From the NCBI GenBank assembly GCA_963669315.1, contig OY770021.1, positions 1,116,001 through 1,180,000 of the forward strand: a stretch of 64,000 bases of DNA. Reading direction: 5' to 3'. A program made the position numbers and the translations under genes. Below are positions 9,314 to 18,524 of the stretch, in pieces. Source of the stretch: SZUA-547 sp963669315 (lineage in GTDB: Bacteria > Pseudomonadota > Alphaproteobacteria > Rhodobacterales > Rhodobacteraceae). The notes beneath the pieces were generated by a model. The model was not told the DNA's origin and searched no databases. It saw only the letters and a program-made list of their open reading frames with translations. Position 1 is the first letter of the stretch, and every line of letters begins with the position of its first letter.

Positions 9314-9733
9314 ATGTACAAAAATATCCTGGTGCCGATTGCGCCGGACGAGACCGGCCGCGCCGCAGAGTCGATGGAGATCGCTCGCGCGGTTTGCCAA
9401 GAAGGCGGGAAGATCACGCTGATATCGGTGATGGAGGTGCCGCGTGGAATCGCTGCGCAGTACATTGCGCAGCACATGACCGATGAAAAAGGCCAGAATG
9501 CGCTCAAGAAAGAAGAGCAGCGCCTGAACGAAGCGTTGAGCGCCATCGGCAGCGCATCGACCAAGGTGCTCATTGGCCATCCTGCGCGCGCGATCCTAGA
9601 TGAGGCGGAGGAAAGTGGCGCGGATTGCGTAATCATCTCCTCGCACAGCCCCGGTCTGAGCGACTATTTTCTTGGCTCAACCGCAGCTCGCGTCGTCCGG
9701 CACGCGCAATGCTCGGTGCTTGTGCTGCGCTAG
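9314..9733 (+). CDS. Universal stress protein, UspA family
   Basis: A 139-residue single-domain cytoplasmic protein starting MYKNILVPIAPDE, with GAAAGGAA well placed upstream. The C-terminal nucleotide-binding segment reads SSHSPGLSDYFLGSTAARVV, against the usual G-x2-G-x9-G-S/T motif. The last G-S-T is kept, but the first glycine is serine, so ATP binding is uncertain. The gene stands alone between the LacI regulator and the SLC13 transporter. No specific target can be inferred. Confidence 0.9.
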   Translation: MYKNILVPIAPDETGRAAESMEIARAVCQEGGKITLISVMEVPRGIAAQYIAQHMTDEKGQNALKKEEQRLNEALSAIGSASTKVLIGHPARAILDEAEESGADCVIISSHSPGLSDYFLGSTAARVVRHAQCSVLVLR

Positions 9734-9768
9734 CGCCGAGACCGGATAGAACCGGCTGACGCTAATGC

Positions 9769-9788
9769 GTCGGCGCGCACGCGCCGAC
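9769..9788. terminator. GC-rich hairpin after uspA
   Basis: GTCGGCGCG and CGCGCCGAC form a 9-bp perfect stem with almost no loop, 36 bases after the uspA stop. No T-run follows on either strand, so it may be a weak or factor-assisted terminator between the convergent uspA and SLC13 transcripts. Confidence 0.4.
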
Positions 9789-9796
9789 CACATGCA

Positions 9797-9889
9797 TCAG
9801 AACTGCTGATAGTCATTTTCGCGACGCTGCGGGCGGTCGCCTGTGTCGTAGCCTTGGATCCAGTCGCCCGGCCTCAGCTCGACCGACAT
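9797..9889 (-). CDS. Possible 30-residue small protein downstream of the SLC13 gene
   Basis: A short frame starting ATG 9889 reads MSVELRPGDWIQGYDTGDR and ends in tyrosine and glutamines. The composition looks protein-like, and the frame is open further upstream into the end of the SLC13 gene. No convincing ribosome-binding site precedes the ATG. It may be a real small ORF or the leftover C-terminus of a lost gene. Confidence 0.25.
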   Translation of the reverse strand: MSVELRPGDWIQGYDTGDRPQRRENDYQQF

Positions 9890-9920
9890 CTCAAATAGAT
9901 CCGCCGCATCAAGTCTGCCG

Positions 9921-11807
9921 CTAGAACACCAGGTTCATCATTCCCATTGAGACGATCAGGAAGATGATCGTCATGACCCCGCCGCTTTTCATGAAGTCGG
10001 TGACCTTGTAGCCCGCCGGACCCATGATCAGCGCGTTCACCTGATGCGTCGGGATCAGGAACGAATTCGAGGTGGCGATCGCGACGGTCAGGGCGAACAC
10101 CGCAGGGTCGCCGCCCGCCGCCACGGCGATGGAAACCGCCAGCGGCACCAGAAGCACCGTCGCGCCCACATTCGACATCACCAGTGTGAAGGCGGTCGCC
10201 AGCACGGCGACGCCCACCTGCAAACCGAAGATCGGTACGCCTTCGAGCAGCGCCAGAATCTCCTGCGCGATCCACGCGGCCGTGCCGGTCGCCTGTACCG
10301 CCTGACCAAGCGGAATGAGACTCGCCAAGAGGAACACGGTGCTCCAGCTGACCGCCTCATAGGCCTCCTCGATCGACAGGACCTTGGTCATGATCATACC
10401 CGCCGCGCCGGTCAGCAGACACAGAGAAAGCCGCACATCGGAAAACAGGATCAGCCCCAGCGCGATCAGGAAGAACGTCAGCGCGTGGACCACCTTTGTC
10501 GGGCGCAACTCCTCCCGCGGAAAGTCCTGCGTCACAACGACGAAATCCCGGTCCTTGGTGATTTTCGCCAATCGGTTCCACTTGGTGAAAGCGACCAGCG
10601 TATCGCCGGTTCGCAGCGGCTCAAGGCCAATCCTTGTCGGGGCGTGATCCTCGGCTTCGACGTTGCTGAGAACCTCCTCTCCGCGATGGATCGCGACCAG
10701 GTTCAGACCGTAGACCTTGCGAATCCGCAGATCGACGGCGCTCTTGCCGACCAGGCTGGAGCCCGGCGGGATAACCACTTCGCACATGCCGGTGACGGTA
10801 GGCGCGTACTCCTCGGCGAAGACGTCAAGGCTCTCCAGGACTTCGGCGCCGTGCTCGGCCGCCAGTTTCTCGACTTCCCTTTTCTCGCCCAGGATCGCAA
10901 GGCGGCACGGCGTGGTGATATCCGTGACAGCGACAAGAGGCGCGAAATACCGGTCGTTCCGGTAGTGAGAGCCGATGATATGGACGTGATGCTGAAACAT
11001 GACCGCCGCCATGTTCTGCCCCTCAAGGTCGCCGCCTTCGGGAATAACGACCTCAAAGATATCCGTGTCAATCCCGTAGAGATTGCGCATGTATTCCTTG
11101 ATCGACTGACCGGACGCGCCTTCGCCGCGGTTGGTGCTGGTCGGCAATACATACCGGCCGAAAACCATGAAATAGACGATGCCCGACAGCACCAGCGCGA
11201 CGCCGACAGGGGTGACGTCAAACAGCTCGTAGGTCTCCATCTGTTGATCTGCGGGCAGTCCGGAATTCGAAGTGATGATCAGATCGTTGAGCAGGATCAG
11301 GGGCGACGATCCGACCATGGTCATCGTCCCGCCCAGAATGGCGCAAAAGCCCATTGGCATCAGCAACCTACTGAGCGGCAGATCCGTGCGCACGGAGATG
11401 CGGCTGACCACCGGCAGGAAGAGGGCCGCCGCGCCCACGTTCTGCATGAAGGAGGAGATCACGCCCACTGTGCTGGAGATGATCGGAATGATGCGGGTTT
11501 CCGTCGAGCCGCCGTATTTCAGGATCAGGCTGGCGACCTTGCTCATCAACCCGGTTTTGTCGAGGCCGGCGCCGATGATCATCACAGCGATGATGGAGAT
11601 CACAGCGTTCGAGGCGAAGCCGTCGAACAGGTGACCGGGGTCGGCGAGATTTCCAAGGCCCGGAAGCTGAGAGAGAAGCCCAAGCACGACCATAACGACG
11701 ATCGCCGTGAAATCGATCCTGAAGAACTCGGTGACGAAAAGCAGAACCGTGATCCCGAGAAGGCCGAGCACCACCATCATCTCAGTGTTCAGTACAATGG
11801 CTTCCAA
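9921..11807 (-). CDS. SLC13/DASS-type transporter with two central TrkA_C (RCK_C) domains
   Basis: An inner-membrane carrier of the CitT/ArsB superfamily, likely for sulfate, a dicarboxylate or another anion; the substrate cannot be told from sequence. Hydrophobic segments form two blocks: roughly the first 190 residues (GFASNAVISIIAVMIIGAGL) and the last 200 (MSNVGATVLLVPLAVS). They flank about 200 soluble residues with two RCK_C-like repeats (FEVVIPEGGDLEG and CEVVIPPGSSLVG). The start is uncertain: TTG 11807 (628 residues) has a G-rich SD close by, while ATGs at 11780/11777 lack one. Long opposite-strand frames here are shadows. Confidence 0.85.
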   Translation of the reverse strand: MEAIVLNTEMMVVLGLLGITVLLFVTEFFRIDFTAIVVMVVLGLLSQLPGLGNLADPGHLFDGFASNAVISIIAVMIIGAGLDKTGLMSKVASLILKYGGSTETRIIPIISSTVGVISSFMQNVGAAALFLPVVSRISVRTDLPLSRLLMPMGFCAILGGTMTMVGSSPLILLNDLIITSNSGLPADQQMETYELFDVTPVGVALVLSGIVYFMVFGRYVLPTSTNRGEGASGQSIKEYMRNLYGIDTDIFEVVIPEGGDLEGQNMAAVMFQHHVHIIGSHYRNDRYFAPLVAVTDITTPCRLAILGEKREVEKLAAEHGAEVLESLDVFAEEYAPTVTGMCEVVIPPGSSLVGKSAVDLRIRKVYGLNLVAIHRGEEVLSNVEAEDHAPTRIGLEPLRTGDTLVAFTKWNRLAKITKDRDFVVVTQDFPREELRPTKVVHALTFFLIALGLILFSDVRLSLCLLTGAAGMIMTKVLSIEEAYEAVSWSTVFLLASLIPLGQAVQATGTAAWIAQEILALLEGVPIFGLQVGVAVLATAFTLVMSNVGATVLLVPLAVSIAVAAGGDPAVFALTVAIATSNSFLIPTHQVNALIMGPAGYKVTDFMKSGGVMTIIFLIVSMGMMNLVF

Positions 11808-12091
11808 CTGCTCCCCCCCCCGACGGGCGTCCCAAATTTTAGTGAGTTTCCCCGCGCGCAAGGGGCGAACTCCATCCTATTTATCTTGCATAGGATCGGG
11901 CGCCGAACAATGCGACATACGATAGTCGGAGCTGGAACTGACATTCGAGGGAGGAGATTGGATGCGACCACCGACAATCTGGCTAATGCATCGGCCGGTT
12001 GCCGTCTTTCGAGGACGCTGGAGGCCAAACGCATCGCCAGCATTGTTCATATGGGCGCCTACTCCACTACGTGCTCATAAGTAGCCCGATT

Positions 12092-12232
12092 TGACTGGTC
12101 GGGTTTGAAAGATTGCGCATCATCGGCCTTACCGTCGTTGGCGCCAGAACGGGCGCCATTGATGGAAACCCCAAGGTGCTATGGGGCCGTTTCGTGTTGT
12201 CCTGCGCTCTCCAGCCTTGTTGATGATCTGAG
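12092..12232 (-). mobile_element. Decayed end of an IS3-family insertion sequence
   Basis: This stretch resembles the transposase-end terminus of the two complete IS3 copies at 54,987 and 61,388. A terminal-repeat-like TGACTGGTCGGGTTTGAA corresponds to TGATTGGTCCGGTTTGAA in the intact copies. On the minus strand it then encodes NTKRPHSTLG, where the complete copies have NTKRPHSALG. Everything else of the element is missing and the two ends of the fragment differ in preservation, so it is an old relic. It adjoins the AT-rich sulfotransferase remnant. Confidence 0.65.
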
Positions 12233-12342
12233 CACACCGCGAGTGAGGGGAGTATCTCACCGTTTTATCGTCGGCATCAGTCTGATAGCCCGCCAGAGTT
12301 ACAAAACATTGTCACATATAATACTTTTTCTTACTCAACCTT

Positions 12343-13209
12343 TTAGATTATCTTTTTCCCCTTCAGATTCTGAAACAATATTATGCGCGACAAACCTCGT
12401 TCGAGATTTTGTCGACGCTGAGACATGGTCCCTGAAGGCGGCGCATCGAAGAAAAACTTTCCGGCTATAATCGCTTCGGCCCGCGGGTCGACCTCAGTGA
12501 TATCGCGGCTGTACCCAAATTCCTCGAAGTCGCGGCCGTAGAGGGTTCGAACAAGTTCAATGCATTCGGCGTCGTAGTGATCATGGATTCTGGAGTGAGC
12601 ACCAGTCGCGTGTCTATCATGTTGGTGACTCCGACTTCCAAGAAACGATTCAAAACGACTCCATTTTTCTAAATAAAAAAATTGCATCTAAAGAAAATAA
12701 CTCAATTCCTATATTTAAATATTGAGGCCTAAAATGCACATCCAGGTGGCTGAATCTACTAATTTTTTCAAGAAAATCTCGAAAAGAAATTTCAGTACTT
12801 CCATCTAATCCGTAACCGTGCCGGATTTCTTTGCTGCCGGGTAGCGCTATTTTATCGAGGTATCCAGACAATGCGCGCGTGTAGGGATTTCTAACACAGG
12901 AGAACAGAACACTGCGCGACAACTCATTTCGACTTATAGTCAGACGCACCGCATCGTCTTCCGAGCGCGGATCGGGCTCCACTACTGTGACCGGATGCCG
13001 TTCGCAGATTACCTGCTTGATCGTGTTGAGGATCGTTGATTTCGCCGCCTTCGCATTGACGACATACACGACGTCGAGCTTTCGCCCATAGTAAATTGTG
13101 ACGTCCCGCGTAGCCCCAATTACTTTCCCTACACCGTCGCGAATCCAGCGCCTAGTTGAGACGTTTTCATGCCTTCTAAATCGCCGGCGTTAGCAGACGT
13201 TTCGCTCAT
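12343..13209 (-). pseudogene. Frameshifted sulfotransferase-family gene
   Basis: Two overlapping minus-strand frames together read as one sulfotransferase-like protein. The first has a PAPS-loop-like VYVVNAKAAKSTILNTIK, then SVLFSCVRNPYTRALSGYLD; the second has ECIELVRTLYGRDFEEFGYS, typical of the C-terminus. They join at a run of seven Ts (about 12,676) where removing one base restores the frame. Another frame change seems needed near 13,120, because the best start (ATG 13,209, with AGGAA upstream) runs into TAG before the PAPS loop. The region is visibly richer in A and T than its neighbours, indicating acquired DNA. Sulfotransferases of this type often decorate surface polysaccharides. Confidence 0.7.
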
Positions 13210-13426
13210 GTCGGTTTCCTGTCCGAAGTAGGTGAGTATCGTTATGGCTCTCAATGACAGGCTAAATGTGCGCTCTGACAGCTTGTCAACGCGGAGAAGT
13301 GACTCAGGGACTTTGAATTGGTCGTAAAGAAACTTTTCCGTTCGCCATCAGCATGATCACCCTGTGCGAAACTGACCCGGACGACATTCATTTTATCAAA
13401 TAAATAGCACGTTCACAGCGTGGAAA

Positions 13427-13450
13427 GGGCCCGGCGATCTGTCCGGACCC
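13427..13450 (-). terminator. Probable terminator of the cysteine synthase gene
   Basis: On the minus strand GGGTCCGG and CCGGGCCC form a stem with one T-G wobble and an 8-base loop, 15 bases past the cysK stop, followed by TTT. The short U-run makes it moderate in strength. Confidence 0.5.
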
Positions 13451-13464
13451 CTCCCGTAGAGTGT

Positions 13465-14556
13465 TCAGGCCTCCAGCGGGAACTTCGCGGTCGGCGTCGA
13501 GTGCGACAGCGCCTGCTCTTCTTCATCCATTTCCGCTTCGATCGCCTCGAACAGCGGCGTGGTTAGATACCGCTCTCCCGTATCAGGCAGCATCGCCAGT
13601 AGGACGGAGCCCGGCGCGGCCTTCTCGGCGACTTGCATGGCGATGGCGAAAGTCGATCCGCCCGACACGCCGGTCAGGATCCCCTCCTGCGCCGCCAGTT
13701 TCCGCGCCCATTCCATGCCAACCGGACCGGGCACCGGAATCAAATCGTCGATATGGCCCGCGTCCAGCGCCTCTTGCAGAACCAGCGGAATGAAGTCCGG
13801 CGTCCAGCCCTGAATCGGATGCGGCTCGAACGCCGGATGGCTGCCGGTGGGCGATCCGTCCTCGTTGCGGGCCTGCGCGTCGCCGCTGGACACCAGCGCC
13901 GCGTTTGCTGGCTCGGACATGATGAACTTCACCTCCGGGCGCTCTTTCTTCAGCACCCTGCCGACACCGGTCACCGTACCGCCGGTGCCGTAACCGGTGA
14001 CGAAATAATCCAGCCGCTGGCCGTCGAAATCAGCCATGATTTCCTGCGCGGTCGTCGCCTCATGAATATCCGCATTGGCGTCGGTCTCGAATTGCCGGGC
14101 CAGGAACCAGCCGTTCTGATCGGCCAGCTCTTTGGCTTTGACATACATGCCATAGCCCTTCAGCTCTCGCGGGGTCAGCACGACCTTCGCGCCCAGCATC
14201 CGCATCAGGCGACGCCGCTCGATGGAGAAGCTGTCGGCCATGGTGACCACCAGCGGGTAGCCCTTGGCCGCGCAGACCATGGCCAGCCCGATGCCGGTGT
14301 TGCCGGAGGTCGCCTCGACCACTGTTTGGCCGGGTTTCAGCGTGCCGTTGCGCTCGGCCGCTTCGATGATATTCACCGCCAGCCGGTCCTTGACGGATGC
14401 GGCCGGATTGAACGCTTCGGCCTTCACGTACATCGTCACATGATCGGGCGCGATGTTGTTGATCTTGATAACCGGCGTGTCGCCGATCGTATCAAGAACG
14501 CTCGCGAACAGGCGCCCGCGCCCACTGGTGGTTCTGATGCCGTCTTCGATGGCCAT
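13465..14556 (-). CDS. cysK: Cysteine synthase family PLP enzyme
   Basis: Fold-type II PLP enzyme that makes cysteine from O-acetylserine and sulfide. The PLP lysine lies in FNPAASVKDRLA (about residue 54), the substrate loop is EATSGNTGIGLA, and the phosphate-binding loop is GYGTGGTVTG. With ATG 14,556 (strong GGGGAGG-type SD) the protein has 363 residues, longer than the ~310-residue classical CysK because of an insertion near SGDAQARNEDGS and an acidic C-terminus. A cystathionine beta-synthase-like role cannot be excluded. It is transcribed alone, divergent from nothing close. Confidence 0.9.
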   Translation of the reverse strand: MAIEDGIRTTSGRGRLFASVLDTIGDTPVIKINNIAPDHVTMYVKAEAFNPAASVKDRLAVNIIEAAERNGTLKPGQTVVEATSGNTGIGLAMVCAAKGYPLVVTMADSFSIERRRLMRMLGAKVVLTPRELKGYGMYVKAKELADQNGWFLARQFETDANADIHEATTAQEIMADFDGQRLDYFVTGYGTGGTVTGVGRVLKKERPEVKFIMSEPANAALVSSGDAQARNEDGSPTGSHPAFEPHPIQGWTPDFIPLVLQEALDAGHIDDLIPVPGPVGMEWARKLAAQEGILTGVSGGSTFAIAMQVAEKAAPGSVLLAMLPDTGERYLTTPLFEAIEAEMDEEEQALSHSTPTAKFPLEA

Positions 14557-14727
14557 GCGCTCCCCCTCCCCAGGGTAATCTGGTTGTTCGCCGAAGCCGC
14601 GCCCCGGCTTGTGGTGCGCATGATGTAAGATCAGAACTCCGGATCGCAATGGAGACACTGCAATCGTTGCGATTTTCCACAACTCCGTGTGGGAGGATAT
14701 TCACGTGATGGTCGGCGCCGGATCGGC

Positions 14728-15156
14728 TCAGACGGTCTCGCTTTCAATATGACCGCTTTCAATTACCGCATCGGATACGGCGCGATAGGCCTCGCGCCAC
14801 GCGGTTTCCAATTCGGGCGTGAAGTCGTCGCCCAGCACATGCGCCAGAGTGACGAACAGCGCGTCGCCCATCAGGTCGAAATACTCCGCCTTGACGCCCA
14901 TAGCCGCGTGGGCATGGCCAAGTTCGCCCAGCCGATCCTTCAGCGCGTCCGGGTCGCGCAGATTATCAACGATGAAGCCCAGCGTATTCATGAACTTCAT
15001 GCCCTGTCCGGCGAGGTCGTCGCGAAACATCGGCTTCAGATTCGGCGCCCGATTGAACAGGCGCTCATACATTTCGAATGAGGCGGGCTCTGACCGCTCC
15101 CGAAGTTTTTCAAAGCTCTTTTGCACCAGGGCGATCTGACTGGCGGTCAACGGCAT
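14728..15156 (-). CDS. Single-domain globin
   Basis: A 142-residue globin related to the haem domain of flavohaemoproteins and to Vitreoscilla haemoglobin. The proximal histidine is His83 in LGHAHAAMGVKAEYF; MYERLFNRAPNLKPMF is the B/C-helix region with the conserved Pro. There is no FAD or NAD(P) domain, so it depends on an external reductase if it detoxifies NO, or it may serve in oxygen binding. Its start is an ATG preceded by GGGGAG. Confidence 0.92.
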   Translation of the reverse strand: MPLTASQIALVQKSFEKLRERSEPASFEMYERLFNRAPNLKPMFRDDLAGQGMKFMNTLGFIVDNLRDPDALKDRLGELGHAHAAMGVKAEYFDLMGDALFVTLAHVLGDDFTPELETAWREAYRAVSDAVIESGHIESETV

Positions 15157-15331
15157 TTGCGGGCTCCCCTTCTGTCTCGTTTTGCGGGAAATCTACACGC
15201 ACCTGTCACACACGCTCCTTGATCGAACGCAAAAACCGCGCAACTGACCTGTCCGCAATGCTTGATTTCATGCCTTTAGCGAACCTGCTTGCAGCTAAGA
15301 CAAGCTGTAGCCAAGTCACCTATGGGCAGCG

Positions 15332-15493
15332 CTAGCCCCGCGCCTGCGCCAGCAGAAGATCGCGCACATTATCGAAACTTTCGGTCATCGCCTCGACCGA
15401 GAACTTCTCCTTGAAGGAAATCAGGCAGCCGATCCGGCCGGTCGTATCCGAGGACGGGGAGGGCAATCTCTCAAGGCTCCTGATACAGCGGCG
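15332..15493 (-). pseudogene. C-terminal fragment of an unrecognised gene
   Basis: A minus-strand frame without a credible start encodes about 53 residues ending FSVEAMTESFDNVRDLLLAQ plus four more residues. Its codon use and amphipathic helix pattern look like the true C-terminus of a protein. An in-frame TGA sits just upstream at 15,494-15,496 and the globin gene and metal transporter are on either side. The block faintly resembles the C-termini of glycosyltransferases, but this is not strong enough to name it. The rest of the 370-bp gap (15,157-15,528) shows nothing else. Confidence 0.3.
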
Positions 15494-15528
15494 TCAACTG
15501 TGCGCTTTACGCGTGCAGGCGAACGGGC

Positions 15529-16455
15529 TCAACCCTCCGCCGCTTGCCCCAGCCTTTTTCGCGCCGGGCCGAAGAGGCAGGCGAGACCGAGGATCGCGCC
15601 CGAGATCGTGGCGATCATCCCCGCCGCGCTGACAGCATGGGGCGACCCAAACCAACCCGGCCCGTATCCCGCCAGCACATATCCCAGTATGGCGGAGGAT
15701 GCCGCGATCAGCGCGCTCCAGACAACCTGATGCGCAAGGCGATTGGTCAACAGCCGCGCCGCTGCGGGCGGGCAGATGAACATGGCGATGACGATGATTG
15801 ACCCCACTGCGTCGAAGGCCGCAACCGCCGCGATGGCGGTGACGGTGACCAGCGAGACGCCAATGCTGCGCACCTTGACGCCGACCGCGCCCGCGAAATC
15901 CGGATCGAAGGTCGAAAGCGCCAACTCTTTCCAGAAGGCCAGCGTAAAGCTCAGCGTGACGGCCAGCACCACGGCCAGTCGGAGCAGTTGTGGAGGGGCG
16001 CCGGCCAGCGCCTCCGCATCCAGCAGAGACCCCCAGCCGGTGGCGTCGAACCAGATCAGGCTTTCCAGATTTCCGTAAAGCGCGTGTTCCACATCCAAAT
16101 GCACGCCACTGGTGTCGGATTGCTCCAGCAACAGCACGCCGCCTGCGAAAACCGCGGTGAATACGACGCCCATTGCGGCGCCGGGCTCCACCCGGCCCAG
16201 CCGCTTGATCGCCTCGATCAAAAGGACGGATATCAGCGCTGCGCCTGCAGCCCCGATCATCATCGGCCAGGCGGTCACTGTGCCGGTGATGAGGAATGCG
16301 ACCACGATGCCAGGCAGCACCACATGGCTGATGGCGTCGCCGATCAGGGCCTGACGGCGCAGCAGAAGAAAGTTCCCCGGCAGCGCGCAGGCCACTGACG
16401 CCAACATGCCGATCAGCATCGGCGCGAGGGACAATTGCACGAATTCAGCACCCAT
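15529..16455 (-). CDS. Metal (Mn/Zn) ABC transporter permease, TroD-like
   Basis: Inner-membrane ABC-3 family permease of 308 residues with about eight hydrophobic segments. Conserved blocks are LLRRQALIGDAISHVVLPGI near the N-terminus and IAAVAAFDAVGSIIVIAMFICPPAAARLL toward the end, the usual cytoplasmic coupling region. It is the last gene of the four-gene metal uptake operon transcribed leftward from 19,486 and starts 12 bases after the previous permease. Having two permease genes is the TroABCD/SitABCD arrangement. Confidence 0.9.
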   Translation of the reverse strand: MGAEFVQLSLAPMLIGMLASVACALPGNFLLLRRQALIGDAISHVVLPGIVVAFLITGTVTAWPMMIGAAGAALISVLLIEAIKRLGRVEPGAAMGVVFTAVFAGGVLLLEQSDTSGVHLDVEHALYGNLESLIWFDATGWGSLLDAEALAGAPPQLLRLAVVLAVTLSFTLAFWKELALSTFDPDFAGAVGVKVRSIGVSLVTVTAIAAVAAFDAVGSIIVIAMFICPPAAARLLTNRLAHQVVWSALIAASSAILGYVLAGYGPGWFGSPHAVSAAGMIATISGAILGLACLFGPARKRLGQAAEG

Positions 16456-16466
16456 CACCCTGCCTC

Positions 16467-17684
16467 TCAGGTCGCCGCTCGCGGGCCGCCGAGACCCCGG
16501 TCGATTTCGCTGATCTGATCGCTGGTCAACACGTCTTCGATCGGGGTCAGCCCGTCATACCGCTCCAGAGCGGGATCGTCGGCCGCCGTCTGGCGAGCGT
16601 GGCTCCAACGCGATTCGTCCAGCAACGCCTTGGCCGCCGCCGCGCGCCCCTCCTCGGTAATCACGCCGTCACGACGCATCAGCCCGCCGCGATCGAGCAC
16701 CCGAATTGTTAACCTGTCATAGATCGGCTCGCCACGGGCCAGCGCCAGAAGGCCTTGCCTCCGGTGCACCCGGCGCTGGAACCGCCAATGCCTCAACCCT
16801 GACGCCAGCGCGCCCCGCCGGGGCGAGAACAGCATGGAAAATGCGAAGATCGCAAAGGCGACCAGCACGATGATCGGCCCAGTTGGCAGTTTCGCCGCAG
16901 CCGAGGACATCGCCGCGCCAACATAGCCGGAGACGCCGCCAATCAGCGCCGCCAGCCCGATAAGAGCATCCACCCGGTCGGTCCAGAACCGCGCCGCGAC
17001 AGGCGGGATGATCAGTAGGGCGACAATCAGGATAAGCCCGACTACTTTCAGCCCGATCACAGTGACCATCAGCGCCAACCCCATCATCGCCAGATCGGTG
17101 CGACGCACATTCACGCCCGTGGCGGCCGCGTAATCGGCATCGAAAGCGACCAGCGTCATCGGACGGCGCATGATGAAGACAAACAATGCGGCCAACGCCC
17201 CGGCGGCGGCGATGGTGGCGGCCTCGCTCAGCAGCATGCCGGCGGTGGACCCCAGCAGGAACGAGCCAAGCCCCGCCTGACGGCCGACGCTCATGGTCTG
17301 AATCACTGTCAGAAGAACGATGCCGAATCCGAAGAACACCGACAGGACGGCGCCTATGGCGGCATCCTCCGAGAGCCGGGTCTTGCGCGCGATCCATTCG
17401 ACCAACACCAAACCGATCGCCGCCGAAACGGCCGACCCAACCAACAGCCCCGGCAACCAGCGTCCATCTCCACCCAGCGCCACCATCGCGATAAAGGCGA
17501 GCGCGACGCCTGGCAGGGTCGCGTGGCTGACAGCGTCCGAGACAAGAGCCCGCTTTCTCAGGAATATGAATGCGCCTGCCCCGCCGCCGGCGAGGCCAAG
17601 CAAGGCAGCGCCCACAGCCACCAATGCGGAGTTATAGCCCGCCTGAAGCGCGAGCGCAGAGAGGAACAATTCAAAGGGAGACAT
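16467..17684 (-). CDS. Metal (Mn/Zn) ABC transporter permease with C-terminal winged-helix-like extension, TroC-like
   Basis: The first ~290 residues are an ABC-3 permease (FLRKRALVSDAVSHATLPGV; LILIVALLIIPPVAARFW). About 115 soluble residues follow, with RVLDRGGLMRRDGVITEEGR and a TPIEDVLTSDQISEI stretch, resembling the DtxR/MntR-type winged helix and dimer helix known in some TroC/MntC permeases. A role in sensing metal inside the cell is inference. The gene lies between the ATPase and the second permease in one operon. Confidence 0.9.
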   Translation of the reverse strand: MSPFELFLSALALQAGYNSALVAVGAALLGLAGGGAGAFIFLRKRALVSDAVSHATLPGVALAFIAMVALGGDGRWLPGLLVGSAVSAAIGLVLVEWIARKTRLSEDAAIGAVLSVFFGFGIVLLTVIQTMSVGRQAGLGSFLLGSTAGMLLSEAATIAAAGALAALFVFIMRRPMTLVAFDADYAAATGVNVRRTDLAMMGLALMVTVIGLKVVGLILIVALLIIPPVAARFWTDRVDALIGLAALIGGVSGYVGAAMSSAAAKLPTGPIIVLVAFAIFAFSMLFSPRRGALASGLRHWRFQRRVHRRQGLLALARGEPIYDRLTIRVLDRGGLMRRDGVITEEGRAAAAKALLDESRWSHARQTAADDPALERYDGLTPIEDVLTSDQISEIDRGLGGPRAAT

Positions 17685-17705
17685 CGGTCTCGATCCCCAG
17701 ATCGA

Positions 17706-18524
17706 TCACACCGCGCCAAGGCGGAGGTCCTCGATATGTGTCGCGGCCAGCTTGCCGCCATAAGCTGATTGCAGATTGTTGGCCGTGAACGCCTCGTCCA
17801 CCAAACCTTCGGCGACCTTGCGGACATTCAGCAGCATCACCCGATCAAAATAGGTTGCGACGGTAGAGAGATCATGATGCACGACGACGACCGTGCGCCC
17901 CTCTTCCTTCAGCTGTTTCAGGACCGCGACAACCGCGCGCTCCGTGGCGGCGTCAACCCCGGCGAAGGGTTCGTCCAGCAGGTATAGATCCGCGCCCTGC
18001 GCCAGCGCGCGCGCCAGAAACACCCGCTGCTGCTGACCGCCGGACAATTGGCCAATCTGCCGGTCGGCGAAATCCGCCATTCCGACCCGCTCAAGGCAAT
18101 GGAGCGCGCGACCGCGTTCCGCCTTGCCCGACAGGCGAAAGAGGCCAATACGGGCGTAGAGCCCCATCTCGACAACATCGATCACCCGCGCGGGGAAGTC
18201 CCAGTCGACGCTGGCGCGCTGCGGCACATAGGCGACGCGCCTGCGCGCGCGCTCAAACGGTTTTCCGAAGATCGCAACCTCGCCGGACAGGCGGGGCGTC
18301 AGGCCCAGCGCCCCTTTCAGAAATGTCGATTTGCCGGCGCCGTTCGGCCCGACAATCGCGGTCATGCTGCCCTCTGGGAAGGTCGCGTCGACTGAAAACA
18401 CAGCCGGACGATCTCCGTAAGAAACGGTAAGACCGCGCACTGACAAGGGATGTATCGGCGCTTGCTGATCGACCCGCCGCCCTTCAGATGCGACAAGCGC
18501 CGGGGTCATTGTGTCTACGCTCAT
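17706..18524 (-). CDS. Metal (Mn/Zn) ABC transporter ATPase, TroB-like
   Basis: Cytoplasmic ATPase of 272 residues. Walker A is GPNGAGKST, the signature is LSGGQQQR, Walker B is LYLLDEPFAG, and the switch histidine lies in VVVVHHDLST. The substrate class is set by its neighbours: a TroA-like binding protein before it (start codon overlapping that gene's TGA) and two ABC-3 permeases after it. ATG 18,524 is preferred to the in-frame GTG three bases earlier. Confidence 0.94.
   Translation of the reverse strand: MSVDTMTPALVASEGRRVDQQAPIHPLSVRGLTVSYGDRPAVFSVDATFPEGSMTAIVGPNGAGKSTFLKGALGLTPRLSGEVAIFGKPFERARRRVAYVPQRASVDWDFPARVIDVVEMGLYARIGLFRLSGKAERGRALHCLERVGMADFADRQIGQLSGGQQQRVFLARALAQGADLYLLDEPFAGVDAATERAVVAVLKQLKEEGRTVVVVHHDLSTVATYFDRVMLLNVRKVAEGLVDEAFTANNLQSAYGGKLAATHIEDLRLGAV

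Noticed and set aside
10044..12080. 678-codon plus-strand frame opposite the SLC13 gene
   Set aside because: Arg/Asp/His-rich translation without any domain; it mirrors the codon structure of the minus-strand transporter in a GC-rich genome.
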